Shown here piece after piece: positions 35,756 to 43,473 of a stretch of 64,000 nt of DNA. Numbering within the stretch: position 1 is the first letter of the stretch; each line of letters starts with the position of its first letter. The DNA comes from WSZJ01 sp964590435 (GTDB lineage: Bacteria; Planctomycetota; MHYJ01; WSZJ01), in contig CAZPWT010000040.1 of the NCBI GenBank assembly GCA_964590435.1, forward strand, positions 62,001 to 126,000. The letters run 5' to 3'. The notes beneath the pieces were generated by a model, which did no database searches, was not told where the DNA came from, and was given only the letters and a program-made list of their open reading frames with translations. A program made the position numbers and the translations under genes.

Positions 35756-35956
35756 GGCCTGGCCTCCGCAGAGCAACCGGGCCGCGCGGGCCGCCCGGCG
35801 GGGGCGACGCTCCCCCGGCCGGACCCGGCGCGCGGCGCGCCGGCCTTCGACGGTTTCAACACGCGGCGCGCACCAGGGTTTCTCCCGATCCCGCCGTCCC
35901 GGGTCGATCGCCGCAACTGATTAAGCGGCTTAAGTTTCTGCTTCGGGGAATGCAGG

Positions 35957-36136
35957 ATCAAGGAGGATTTCCGGCCGCTCTTCCCCCAAGCCTTGCAGGT
36001 GCTCCGGCCGGGGGTGAAGTTCTACGAGGTCGAGTTCGTCGCGCCCGGCTCGGACTCGGGCATGAAGTTCCACATGTTCTACTGGGACGGCTCCGCCTGG
36101 AAGATGCTCGGGCCGGCGTGGCGGGCGCTGAAGTAA
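35957..36136 (+). pseudogene. Coding-like 3' fragment without start
   Basis: The plus strand reads about 59 codons to a TAA at 36134-36136, including KEDFRPLFPQALQVLRPGVK, FYEVEFVAP and KFHMFYWDGSAWKMLGPAWR. Codon use is strongly G/C at third positions and the translation looks like a compact beta-rich protein end. The frame is open back to about 35920 but has no suitable start before the Met in DSGMKF. It is best read as the tail of a deleted gene; the family was not recognised. Confidence 0.5.
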
Positions 36137-36158
36137 CGCCAGGGGGCGCCGGCAGCCG

Positions 36159-36503
36159 TCAGGCCTGCGTCGTCCACCCCTCGTATTCGCAGCGGTGAAT
36201 CGCCGCGAGCCGCACGAACGTCTCCAGGTGCCGGGGATCCGCCGCCACCGTGGGCGGCCAGAACGTCTCCGCCTGCACCCGGAACGGCGGCCCGCTCCGG
36301 TCCGCCTCGGGACTCACCCGGAACTCCCGATACCCGAGCCCGAGCTCCAGCAGCCCGGCCGCTTCCAGCGTCGGCGCCCGGAACGCATGCTCGATCGGGC
36401 GCGGCACGTCGAGCGGCACGCCCAGCCCGGCGAGGCGCGCCAGCTGCTCCTCGTTGCGCTTCTGGTGCGCCGCGATGCACTCGCGCATCTGCGATTCGGT
36501 CAT
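36159..36503 (-). CDS. RraB-like (ribonuclease activity regulator B) domain protein
   Basis: 114 aa. The order of motifs fits RraB: PIEHAFRAPTLEAAGLLEL (normally IxHxxYF), a central strand with FRVQAETFWPP, and the C-terminal RLAAIHRCEYEGWTTQ, matching the AxxHxGEYDGWET ending. RraB in E. coli binds and inhibits RNase E; homologues in other phyla are of unknown role. It is divergent from the tryptophanase gene. Confidence 0.65.
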   Translation of the reverse strand: MTESQMRECIAAHQKRNEEQLARLAGLGVPLDVPRPIEHAFRAPTLEAAGLLELGLGYREFRVSPEADRSGPPFRVQAETFWPPTVAADPRHLETFVRLAAIHRCEYEGWTTQA

Positions 36504-36652
36504 CCCCGGATTGTCGCGCGGGGCCTGACGCGCGGAAAAGCCTATTTGCGGCGCCTTCCCGGTGCTTGCCCTCCCCCCGGCCAGCGGCGAACATCCTCCG
36601 CCGCGATCCCGCCGCTACGGAAGCGTCCCATCGGAAACCTTCGAGTGACCCC

Positions 36653-38032
36653 ATGCCCACGACCCTGATCGAGCCGTTCCGCATCAAGTCCGTCGAGCCG
36701 ATCCGCATGACCACGCGCGCGGAGCGCGAAGTCCTCCTCGAGAAGGCACGGCTGAATCCGTTCCTCCTGCGCGCCGACGACGTGCTCCTGGACTTCCTCA
36801 CGGACTCCGGCACCGGCGCGATGAGCGCAAAGCAGTGGGGCGCGATCATGGAAGGCGACGAGAGCTACGCCGGCGCGCGCAGCTTCTTCAGGCTCGAGGC
36901 GGTCATCAAGAGGCTGACCGGCTACGCGCACCTGATCCCGACGCACCAGGGACGCGCGGCCGAACGCATCCTGTTCTCGGTGGCGGCGAAGCGCGGCGAC
37001 CTCGTCCCGAACAATACCCACTTTGACACGACGCGCGCGAACCTCGAGTTTGGCGGCGTCGAGGCGGTGGACCTGGTGATCCGCGAAGGGCTGGAGCCGC
37101 AGAACCCGCACCCGTTCAAGGGGAACATCGATATCGCGCGGCTCGAGGCGCTGCTGAAGAAGGACGGCGCGCGCATCCCGTTCGGGATGATGACGCTCAC
37201 GAACAACAGCGGCGGCGGGCAGCCGGTCTCGATGGAAAACCTGCGCGCGTGCTCGGAACTGCTGCGACGCCACGGGAAGCCGCTGGTACTTGACGTGTGC
37301 CGCTTCGCCGAGAACGCGATGTTCATCAAGCTGCGCGAACCGGGATACCAGGACCGCACGGTCGAGAGCATCGCACAGGAGATCTTCTCGCTGGCGGACG
37401 GGTGCACGATGAGCGCGAAGAAGGACGGCCTCGTGAATATCGGCGGCTTCATCGCGCTCAAGGACGAGCGCTGGCTGGAGGCCGCGCGCAATCTCCTGAT
37501 TCTCACCGAGGGATTCCCGACCTACGGCGGCCTCGCGGGGCGCGACCTCGAGGCGCTCGCGGTCGGGCTCGAGGAAGTCCTGCACGAGGACTACCTCCGC
37601 TACCGCCTCCGCACGGCCGAATACATGGGGCTGAAACTCAAGGCCGGGGGCGTACGGATCGTCGAGCCCACCGGGGGCCACGCCGTCTACCTCGACGCGA
37701 AAGCGTTCCTCCCCCACCTCCGCCCCGAGGACTACCCCGCGTGGGCCCTCTCCGCCGCCCTCTACCTCGAGGGAGGCATCCGCGGCGTCGAGATCGGCTC
37801 CGTCATGTTCGGCAAGCGCCTCGACGACGGCACCGAGACCTTCCACACGATGGAACTCGTGCGCCTCGCCTTCCCGCGGCGCGTCTACACCCAGAGCCAC
37901 TTCGACTACGCCGCCGAGGCGATCTGCGAACTCAAGGCGAAGGCGTCCGCGGTCAAGGGCGTGCGCATCGCGAAGCAGTCCCGGTTCCTCAGGCATTTCA
38001 CGGCGGAGTTCCGGTGGGCTGGAAGCGCGTAG
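36653..38032 (+). CDS. tnaA: Tryptophanase
   Basis: 459 aa, a PLP-dependent beta-eliminating lyase that cleaves tryptophan to indole, pyruvate and ammonia. Family motifs: LIPTHQGRAAERI, GGGQPVSMENL, DVCRFAENAMFIK and SAKKD with the PLP lysine (256/257). Three positions that separate tryptophanase from tyrosine phenol-lyase can be placed: FDTTR has Asp125 (Thr in TPL), GVEIGS has Ile381 (Arg in TPL) and FLRHFTAEF has His448 (Phe in TPL). All three are of the tryptophanase type, although much of the remaining sequence (LVNIGGF, LAGRDLEAL, VEPTGGHAV) is closer to TPL. No tnaB permease or leader peptide was seen. Confidence 0.85.
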   Translation: MPTTLIEPFRIKSVEPIRMTTRAEREVLLEKARLNPFLLRADDVLLDFLTDSGTGAMSAKQWGAIMEGDESYAGARSFFRLEAVIKRLTGYAHLIPTHQGRAAERILFSVAAKRGDLVPNNTHFDTTRANLEFGGVEAVDLVIREGLEPQNPHPFKGNIDIARLEALLKKDGARIPFGMMTLTNNSGGGQPVSMENLRACSELLRRHGKPLVLDVCRFAENAMFIKLREPGYQDRTVESIAQEIFSLADGCTMSAKKDGLVNIGGFIALKDERWLEAARNLLILTEGFPTYGGLAGRDLEALAVGLEEVLHEDYLRYRLRTAEYMGLKLKAGGVRIVEPTGGHAVYLDAKAFLPHLRPEDYPAWALSAALYLEGGIRGVEIGSVMFGKRLDDGTETFHTMELVRLAFPRRVYTQSHFDYAAEAICELKAKASAVKGVRIAKQSRFLRHFTAEFRWAGSA

Positions 38033-38063
38033 GGCGCGGCGGCAGGTGAATCGCCGGGCGCGT

Positions 38064-39614
38064 TCACCGGAAGTCGATTTCCGTCCGCCCCTTCTTGAGC
38101 ACGACTTTCTGCGACCTTCCGTTACGGAGCAGCACGTACCGGCCCGGCCTGACTCCTTTCGCGGCGAATTCTCCCTTCATCGCCGGCTCGAGGAAGACGC
38201 GGAGGTTATCGACTTCGCTCAGCATCGGCTCCTCTCCCTCGCCGGGGTCCGGGATGAGGTGTGGCTCGCTTCCTTCGGGCGCGGCGATACAGAGTTCCGC
38301 CGACTCGGCGTCGTTCACGGCGAAGTCGTGGATCTCGGGCTCCTGGGGGACGACCAGGCCCCGGGACTCGATCCAGTTCCCGGCGCGCATCCAGACGGTG
38401 TAGCGGCCGGCGTCGGCGCCCACGATCCTGTAGCCGACCTCTCCCTCGGGCTTGAAGTCCAGGTCCACCCACGAGAATTTCCCGGGCACCGACTCCGGCC
38501 GTCCCAGGGCCTTCTCGGCGAATTCGAGGAACATCTGCGAAGGGACCCTCCAGCCGGACTTCGTGATGACGCCCATCTCGACGAGGACCTTCCCCTCGGG
38601 GCGCTTCGTCCAGCGGATCGTCCCCTTCAGCCGCTCCTCCCCCGCCGCGGGGTCTGAGAGCCACTGCGCGGGCTCCAGGTCGAGCTTCAGGTCTTCCTTG
38701 AACGTCTCGAGCACGACTTTGACGCGAAGCGCGACGGCCTTCGACTTGGGCGGCTCGAACTCGCGTTCGCCGGACGAGGACCAGCCGGGGCCCTGCGACG
38801 GCGTCACGAACGTCCCGTCCTCGAGCAGGAGGCCGTGTTCGCAGAGCTCGACGTTTTCAGGGGTCCACGAGACGCCGAGGTAACCGCGCGGCGTGTTCCG
38901 GATCGCGGTGACGGTGATGGTCCCTTCGGTGCCCGGGACGGGCTGTCTCTTCCCGATCTCGAGCGGAAACGAGTGGGTCGAGACGCGCGTCCGCGTGATC
39001 AGCGTCGCGGCGAACGCGACGTGCCGCGTCCCCTCGGGAATCGCGACCGGCCCGCCGTCCTCCGGCGACTCGATCGCCGGGTCCGCCACCACCTGCGGCA
39101 CCGTCCACCCTGACACGTCCTTCCAGCACGGGCCCACCGCATCGAACTCGATCAACGCGGGTACCACGCCGGCAGCGCTCCGGCGCCGGAATCCGACGAG
39201 GCACTCCGAGGACACGCCGGTCAGGCAGTACTCCGAGGGGCCGACGCCGAGGTGGATCGTCTGCAGCCAGGTGTCGACGATCCGGAGGGAAGCGGCCTTG
39301 ATGAAGGAGAGGACGACGTCCCAGTAGGGACCCTCGGCTCCCCATTCGATGGTGCGTGTGGTGTCGACGTCGTAGTGGAACTGGATCGGGAACGCGGGGC
39401 ACTTGAGTTCCGGGACCTGCGCGACGATCGCCTGCACGTGGTCGTCGAGCGAGCGCACGGCCCGCGGCACCACGATCTGGAGGCCGGACGCCGGCTTTTC
39501 GACCGCGGCGGGAGCGGGCCCCGGCGGCGCCGGTTCCGGGTTCGAGCAGCCGGCGCCGAGGAGCATCGCCAGGAGGCTCGCGGCAAGTATCCACCGGCAC
39601 CCGCTTCGCTTCAT
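38064..39614 (-). CDS. Lipoprotein of unknown function
   Basis: 516 aa with a lipoprotein signal (LLAMLLGAGC, Cys23) and a Pro-rich linker. The mature part appears to be mostly beta strands, with scattered Cys residues (SEYCLTGVSSECLVG) and near the end a carboxypeptidase-regulatory-like stretch (GEFAAKGVRPGRYVLLRNG). No catalytic motif was recognised. A 9-bp inverted repeat stands 20 bases before the start. Confidence 0.65.
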   Translation of the reverse strand: MKRSGCRWILAASLLAMLLGAGCSNPEPAPPGPAPAAVEKPASGLQIVVPRAVRSLDDHVQAIVAQVPELKCPAFPIQFHYDVDTTRTIEWGAEGPYWDVVLSFIKAASLRIVDTWLQTIHLGVGPSEYCLTGVSSECLVGFRRRSAAGVVPALIEFDAVGPCWKDVSGWTVPQVVADPAIESPEDGGPVAIPEGTRHVAFAATLITRTRVSTHSFPLEIGKRQPVPGTEGTITVTAIRNTPRGYLGVSWTPENVELCEHGLLLEDGTFVTPSQGPGWSSSGEREFEPPKSKAVALRVKVVLETFKEDLKLDLEPAQWLSDPAAGEERLKGTIRWTKRPEGKVLVEMGVITKSGWRVPSQMFLEFAEKALGRPESVPGKFSWVDLDFKPEGEVGYRIVGADAGRYTVWMRAGNWIESRGLVVPQEPEIHDFAVNDAESAELCIAAPEGSEPHLIPDPGEGEEPMLSEVDNLRVFLEPAMKGEFAAKGVRPGRYVLLRNGRSQKVVLKKGRTEIDFR

Positions 39615-39633
39615 CAGGGCCTCTCTCTCCTCG

Positions 39634-39660
39634 GGTCCGCAGCGGAGCTGGCTGCGGACC
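39634..39660. promoter_or_regulatory. Perfect 9-bp inverted repeat between divergent genes
   Basis: GGTCCGCAG (39634-39642) and CTGCGGACC (39652-39660) enclose nine bases. It lies in the 219-bp gap between the minus-strand lipoprotein gene and the plus-strand metalloprotease gene, 20 bases before the lipoprotein ATG. It may be an operator or a leader hairpin. Confidence 0.4.
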
Positions 39661-39833
39661 AGGTGCGCCAGGGTCGTCGTCCGGAGGCCATCCTAGACCC
39701 GCCCTCCGGATCGAATCAATCGTGGAGAGGCGCGAAGTTGCACGAACGGGAAGAAACGAGGCGGCAAATCCGTAGACTTGTGGAAGTGCGGAATCGGTCC
39801 TGCACGCCCAGGGCAAAGTTAAGGTTACCTCCC

Positions 39834-40868
39834 ATGCGCCGTCTTGCTGCCGCCGCGATCGTCCTTTCGCTCGTTTCCGCCGGCGCCCGGGCGGACGAAG
39901 TCGTCACGGCCGACGGGCGCAAGCTCGTGGGGGCGATCGCGAGCGAGGACGCCGAGCGGCTGACCGTCCTGACGTACAAGGACGGCCCGATTGAGGTGCT
40001 GCTGGCGGATGTGAAGGCGCGCAAGGCCGGCAAGACGCTCTATGAAGAATACGAGGCGAAGAAGGGCGGCTTCGAGGACACCGCGGACGGCCACCTGAAA
40101 CTCGGGAACTGGTGCCGAGACAAGGGGCTGACCTGGCAGGCGCGGATCGAGTGGCGCAAGGCGATCGAGCTCGACGCGGAGAACGAAGCCGCGCGCAAGG
40201 CGCTCGGCGACAAGAAAGGAAAGGACGGCTGGACGACGTTCGAGGACCAGCAGAAGGCGAAGGGGCTGGAGTTCTTCGAGGGGAAATGGCAGACGCCCGA
40301 CGCGATCGCGGCGGTGCGACGGGCGCGCCACCCGGCGGTGGCGTGGGTCCTGACGGCGTCCTATCGCGGCGACGCCGACGCGGCGTTCCTGACCTCGTGG
40401 GGCGAGCGCGCGAAAGAGGCGTCGCAGTTCATGTGGGAGCTGACCGAGGGGCAGATGTACGTCGCCCAGATCACGATCACCGACAACGGCGGCCCCGCCG
40501 ATTTCACGATCGTGAACAAGGACCTCACCAAGGCGAAACCCGGCGAGTACTACGCGATCACCCTCGCCGACACGATCGAGGCCCCCGGCAAAATCCTCGC
40601 GTACACCTTCTTCCACGAGCTGATCCACTTCAAGTACCAGCGCCCCGAGCACTGCGACAACTGCCACCACTGCATCATGAGCAGCGACCCGATGGCGTCG
40701 CAGCTCTGCGACGACGGCGACCACAAGGGCCCCCCCGCGAAATCCTGCTGGGGCTGGATCCGCGACTTCCACAAGAAGGACATGGCGCTTCGCCCGCTGA
40801 CGCGCAAAACCAGGGTCGGGCCTGTCCCCGAGACGAAAGTGATTGTGAACGACCGCAAACCGAAATAG
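39834..40868 (+). CDS. Exported HExxH metalloprotease-like protein
   Basis: 344 aa from the ATG at 39834 with a signal peptide (AAAIVLSLVSAGARA). Residues 20-65 resemble a small beta domain (VVTADGRKLVGAI); a TPR-like stretch follows (ARIEWRKAIELDAENEAARK). The C-terminal half has the zinc-binding motif HELIHFKYQRPEH and a Cys cluster right after it (HCDNCHHC, then QLCDDGDH), as in secreted zincins where HExxH is followed by a disulfide-rich loop and a Met-turn (IMSSDP). The substrate is unknown. It converges with the membrane protein gene at 40890. Confidence 0.72.
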   Translation: MRRLAAAAIVLSLVSAGARADEVVTADGRKLVGAIASEDAERLTVLTYKDGPIEVLLADVKARKAGKTLYEEYEAKKGGFEDTADGHLKLGNWCRDKGLTWQARIEWRKAIELDAENEAARKALGDKKGKDGWTTFEDQQKAKGLEFFEGKWQTPDAIAAVRRARHPAVAWVLTASYRGDADAAFLTSWGERAKEASQFMWELTEGQMYVAQITITDNGGPADFTIVNKDLTKAKPGEYYAITLADTIEAPGKILAYTFFHELIHFKYQRPEHCDNCHHCIMSSDPMASQLCDDGDHKGPPAKSCWGWIRDFHKKDMALRPLTRKTRVGPVPETKVIVNDRKPK

Positions 40869-40889
40869 CCCGCCCGCGCCGCCCCGCCT

Positions 40890-41231
40890 CTACCAGGGCA
40901 GCCGCCCGATCTTCAGCCAGTGAATCCCGACGAAGATCGCCCCCAGCACGAGCGCGTGCATCACGATCCGCGGCACGAACGTCTTCTCCCCCGCCCCGCG
41001 CGCCACGGCCAGACCGATGTCCATCTGCTTGTTCACGATCGACAGCAGCACCCCGAACAGCCCCACGATCGTCCCCATCTTGATCAGCACCTTCCCCCAC
41101 GACGGGATCCCCGGCGCCGGGAACAGGAACTTGTCCTCGAACAGGTCGATCAGGAACGCCATCGCCAGCACCACTTCCCACCGCCCCAGCCGCGAGCTCA
41201 TCCGCGACCCCAGGCTCCGCTTTTCCGCCAT
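40890..41231 (-). CDS. Small integral membrane protein, unknown
   Basis: 113 aa from the ATG at 41231. Three hydrophobic segments (WEVVLAMAFLIDLF; MGTIVGLFGVLLSIV; IVMHALVLGAIFVGIHWL) follow a basic N-terminus. No family was recognised. The frame is open upstream but the Met at 41231 gives the natural membrane-protein start. Confidence 0.55.
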   Translation of the reverse strand: MAEKRSLGSRMSSRLGRWEVVLAMAFLIDLFEDKFLFPAPGIPSWGKVLIKMGTIVGLFGVLLSIVNKQMDIGLAVARGAGEKTFVPRIVMHALVLGAIFVGIHWLKIGRLPW

Positions 41232-41349
41232 CCGATCCTCCGCGTGAGTTTCGCCCGCGGGATCATATCCGCCCCCCGCCCTCCGGTTGCCTTTGTGGCG
41301 CACCCGCGCGGCTGCTAAGCTCGGGGCGCTTCGAAGGAGACGCCACCTC

Positions 41350-41453
41350 ATGAAGAAGCTCCTGCGGAGGAAGAAAAACTGTGCCTCGAATCGTGCGGCG
41401 GAAAGATGCCGGAGTGCGGGGAGCTGGTGAAGGTCGAGCCGGCGGGAAAGTAA
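41350..41453 (+). CDS. Small Cys-rich protein (about 34 aa) interrupted by a frameshift at an A-run
   Basis: An ATG at 41350 has a strong ribosome-binding site (AAGGAG, 41334-41339). Its frame gives MKKLLRRKKN and then a short nonsense tail. Shifting frame at the A5 run (41374-41378) continues as LCLESCGGKMPECGELVKVE and then PAGK before TAA at 41451-41453. That second frame has almost only G/C third positions, whereas the frame of the downstream enzyme over the same bases does not. The sum is a neat 34-residue protein with CxxxC and a third Cys. Explanations: one A missing in the read or assembly, a real mutation, or programmed -1 frameshifting. Confidence 0.5.
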
Positions 41454-41500
41454 GCGGGAAGAAAAAGTCGGCGCCGCCGCCGCACCGGCCGGCGTACGGG

Positions 41501-42739
41501 ATGGAGACGTTCCTCGTCCACGGGCGGCACCACACGAAGAAATGGGACTACGCGCACCACCTGGTGCCGCCGATCTCTTCGAGCGCGGCGTACCGGCTGG
41601 GAAGCGCGGAGCGCGGGGCGCTGGGGTTCGAGAGCTTTGCGCACGAGGGGCTGGAGCCCTCGAAGACGTCGCCGATCTACATCTATGACCGGCTGGACGA
41701 GCCGGTGCGCGGGATGCTCGAGGAGTCCCTCGCCGAGGCGGAGCGCGGCGACTTCTGCGCGACGTTCGCGACGGGGATGGCGGCGGTGTCGGGCGGGCTC
41801 GGCGTGCTGCTGCAGGTCGGCGACGAGATCGTCTGCCATCGGACGCTGTACGGTTGCAGCTACTCGCTCTTCAAGAACTGGTACCCGCGCCTCGGCATCA
41901 AGGTGACCTCCGCCGACCTCACGAAACCCGGCGCGCTCGCGAAAGCGCTCTCGCCGAAAACGCGCGCGGTCTACTTCGAGTCCCCCGCGAACCCGACGAT
42001 GGAGCTGATCGACATCGGCTCGGTGCGGGCGGCGTGCGAAGCGGCGGCGCGCAAGGGGCGGCCGCGGCCGCAGATCGTGATCGACAACACGTTCGCGACG
42101 CCGTACTGCCAGCGGCCGCTGACGCTCGGCGCGGACATGGTCGTGCATTCGCTCACGAAGAACCTCGGCGGGTTCGGGACCGACATGGGCGGCGCCGTCA
42201 TCACGCGCAAGGAGTTCTCGTCGCAGATCCTGCTCTACCGCAAGGATTTCGGCGGCGTCCTCGCGCCGAAGTCCGCGTGGCCGATCTTCGTCTACGGGCT
42301 GCCGACGCTTCCGCTCCGCATGAAGCAGCAGCAGGAATCCGCGCGGCGCGTGGCTGATTTCCTCGAGCGCCACCCGAAGGTGAACCGCGTCGCGTATCCG
42401 GGGTTGCCGTCGTTCCCGCAGTACGAGCTGGCGCGCCAGCAGATGACCGACTACGCCGGGGCGTTCGCGCCGGGCTCGATGCTGTATTTCACCGTGAAGG
42501 GCGACGCGAACCACATCCTCAACTACGTCGCGCGCAACGCCTACGCCGTCACGCTCGCCGTCTCGCTGGGCCAGACGCGCACGCTCATCGAGAGCCCGAC
42601 GCAGATGACGCATGCGACGCTGTCGCACGACGACCAGGGCACGTGCGGGCTGGAAGGCGCGGGGCTGCGGCTGTCCTTGGGGCTCGAGAGCGTGAACGAC
42701 ATCCTGAGCGACCTGGAGCGGGCGCTGGCCCACGCCTAG
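41501..42739 (+). CDS. PLP-dependent trans-sulfuration enzyme (cystathionine gamma-synthase/lyase or sulfhydrylase family)
   Basis: The ATG at 41501 gives 412 aa starting METFLVHGR, a normal family start. Motifs: YDRLDEPVRGMLEESLAEAE (usual YxRxxNPT region, altered), FATGMAAVS, HRTLYGCSYSLF, IDNTFATPY and the PLP lysine in HSLTKNLGGFG. The C-terminus has VAVSLGQTRTLIESP-like features (VSLGQTRTLIESP) and MTHATL. The exact reaction cannot be told by eye. The same frame is open back to a GTG at 41381 with GGAGG before it, but that part overlaps the small Cys protein in a frame with poorer codon use. Confidence 0.85.
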   Translation: METFLVHGRHHTKKWDYAHHLVPPISSSAAYRLGSAERGALGFESFAHEGLEPSKTSPIYIYDRLDEPVRGMLEESLAEAERGDFCATFATGMAAVSGGLGVLLQVGDEIVCHRTLYGCSYSLFKNWYPRLGIKVTSADLTKPGALAKALSPKTRAVYFESPANPTMELIDIGSVRAACEAAARKGRPRPQIVIDNTFATPYCQRPLTLGADMVVHSLTKNLGGFGTDMGGAVITRKEFSSQILLYRKDFGGVLAPKSAWPIFVYGLPTLPLRMKQQQESARRVADFLERHPKVNRVAYPGLPSFPQYELARQQMTDYAGAFAPGSMLYFTVKGDANHILNYVARNAYAVTLAVSLGQTRTLIESPTQMTHATLSHDDQGTCGLEGAGLRLSLGLESVNDILSDLERALAHA

Positions 42740-42740
42740 G

Positions 42741-42882
42741 GAAGGCTGGCGAAGGCTGAGGAAGGCGTGCGGAGGCTGGCGAAGGCGAACGGCATGCGGA
42801 GATCGCGCCCCCTCGCGCGTCCAACCAACACGCAGCCTTCATGCCAGCGTTCGCACGCCTTTGCCAGCCTTCTCCAGCCTTC
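42741..42882. repeat. Large imperfect inverted repeat built from GAAGGCTGGC-like units
   Basis: The arm 42741-42780 matches the reverse complement of 42843-42882 at 34 of 40 positions; the loop is 62 bases. Each arm is itself made of near-repeats of GAAGGCTGGC. It lies in the 222-bp gap between two plus-strand genes. It could be a transcript hairpin, a recombination product or a copy of a dispersed intergenic element. Confidence 0.6.
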
Positions 42883-42961
42883 GCACGCCCTCAAAGTGCT
42901 GGAAAACCCCTACTCCATCCCGTACAACCGACACCTCAGGCTCACAAGTGAGGCGCCCCAA

Positions 42962-43324
42962 ATGACCAAAGAAGTCAACGTCGAGACCTTCAAGACCCTC
43001 TTCGAAAAAGAACTCCAGGACGTCCGCCGCTACAAGCGGAACGAAGTCGCCATCGAGGCCAAGATCCGCATCCTCGGCGCCGACAAGAAGAAGATCGACG
43101 AAGGGACCGCCGCCGTGAAGAACGTCTCCCTCAAGGGCGCCTTCCTCGCCGACTTCAAGCTCGGCAAGAACTCCTTCCCCGCCAAGCCGTTCTTCATCGA
43201 GCTCAAGATGTCCGGCAAGACCTACCAGGGCATCAATGCCATCTGCCATCCCGTGCGCTTCGGCAAGGCGGACGACTTCGGCCTCGGCGTAGAATTCGAC
43301 GAGCTCTGGGTCGAGACGAAGTAG
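42962..43324 (+). CDS. PilZ-like domain protein
   Basis: 120 aa from the ATG at 42962. The pattern fits PilZ: a basic RRYKRNEVAIEAKIRI start, then AAVKNVSLKGAFLADF (D/NxSxxG element) and a final strand DFGLGVEFDEL. PilZ domains bind cyclic di-GMP and act as adaptors; the first RxxxR motif is present as RRYKR. No diguanylate cyclase is in the window. The frame is open upstream through the repeat, but the Met at 42962 begins the conserved part. Confidence 0.6.
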   Translation: MTKEVNVETFKTLFEKELQDVRRYKRNEVAIEAKIRILGADKKKIDEGTAAVKNVSLKGAFLADFKLGKNSFPAKPFFIELKMSGKTYQGINAICHPVRFGKADDFGLGVEFDELWVETK

Positions 43325-43335
43325 GTCGCAACACA

Positions 43336-43365
43336 GCCCTTCGACTCGCTTCGCTCGCTCAGGGC
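43336..43365. repeat. Imperfect palindrome after the PilZ-like gene
   Basis: GCCCT at 43336-43340 and AGGGC at 43361-43365 enclose an internal CGCTTCG-centred palindromic stretch. It sits 12 bases after the PilZ-like stop and may fold in the transcript as a terminator without a T-run, or be a copy of a dispersed palindromic repeat. Confidence 0.4.
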
Positions 43366-43473
43366 AAGGACATGCGAGATACTGACGCTCGTTGTGCGAC
43401 AGTCTCCGGCGCAAGTGTTCGGGCGGTTTGCAACACAGGGGGCGTGCGGCGCTTCGCGCGCCGGAAGGTCATC

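Noticed and set aside
36653..38032. Tyrosine phenol-lyase as the identity of the PLP lyase
   Set aside because: The residues at the three discriminating positions (Asp125, Ile381, His448) are of the tryptophanase type.
41381..41500. N-terminal extension of the trans-sulfuration enzyme from the GTG at 41381
   Set aside because: The codons in this frame have mixed third positions, and the same bases code a Cys protein tail in another frame with almost only G/C third positions; family members normally start near METFLVHGR. It remains possible because GGAGG precedes the GTG.
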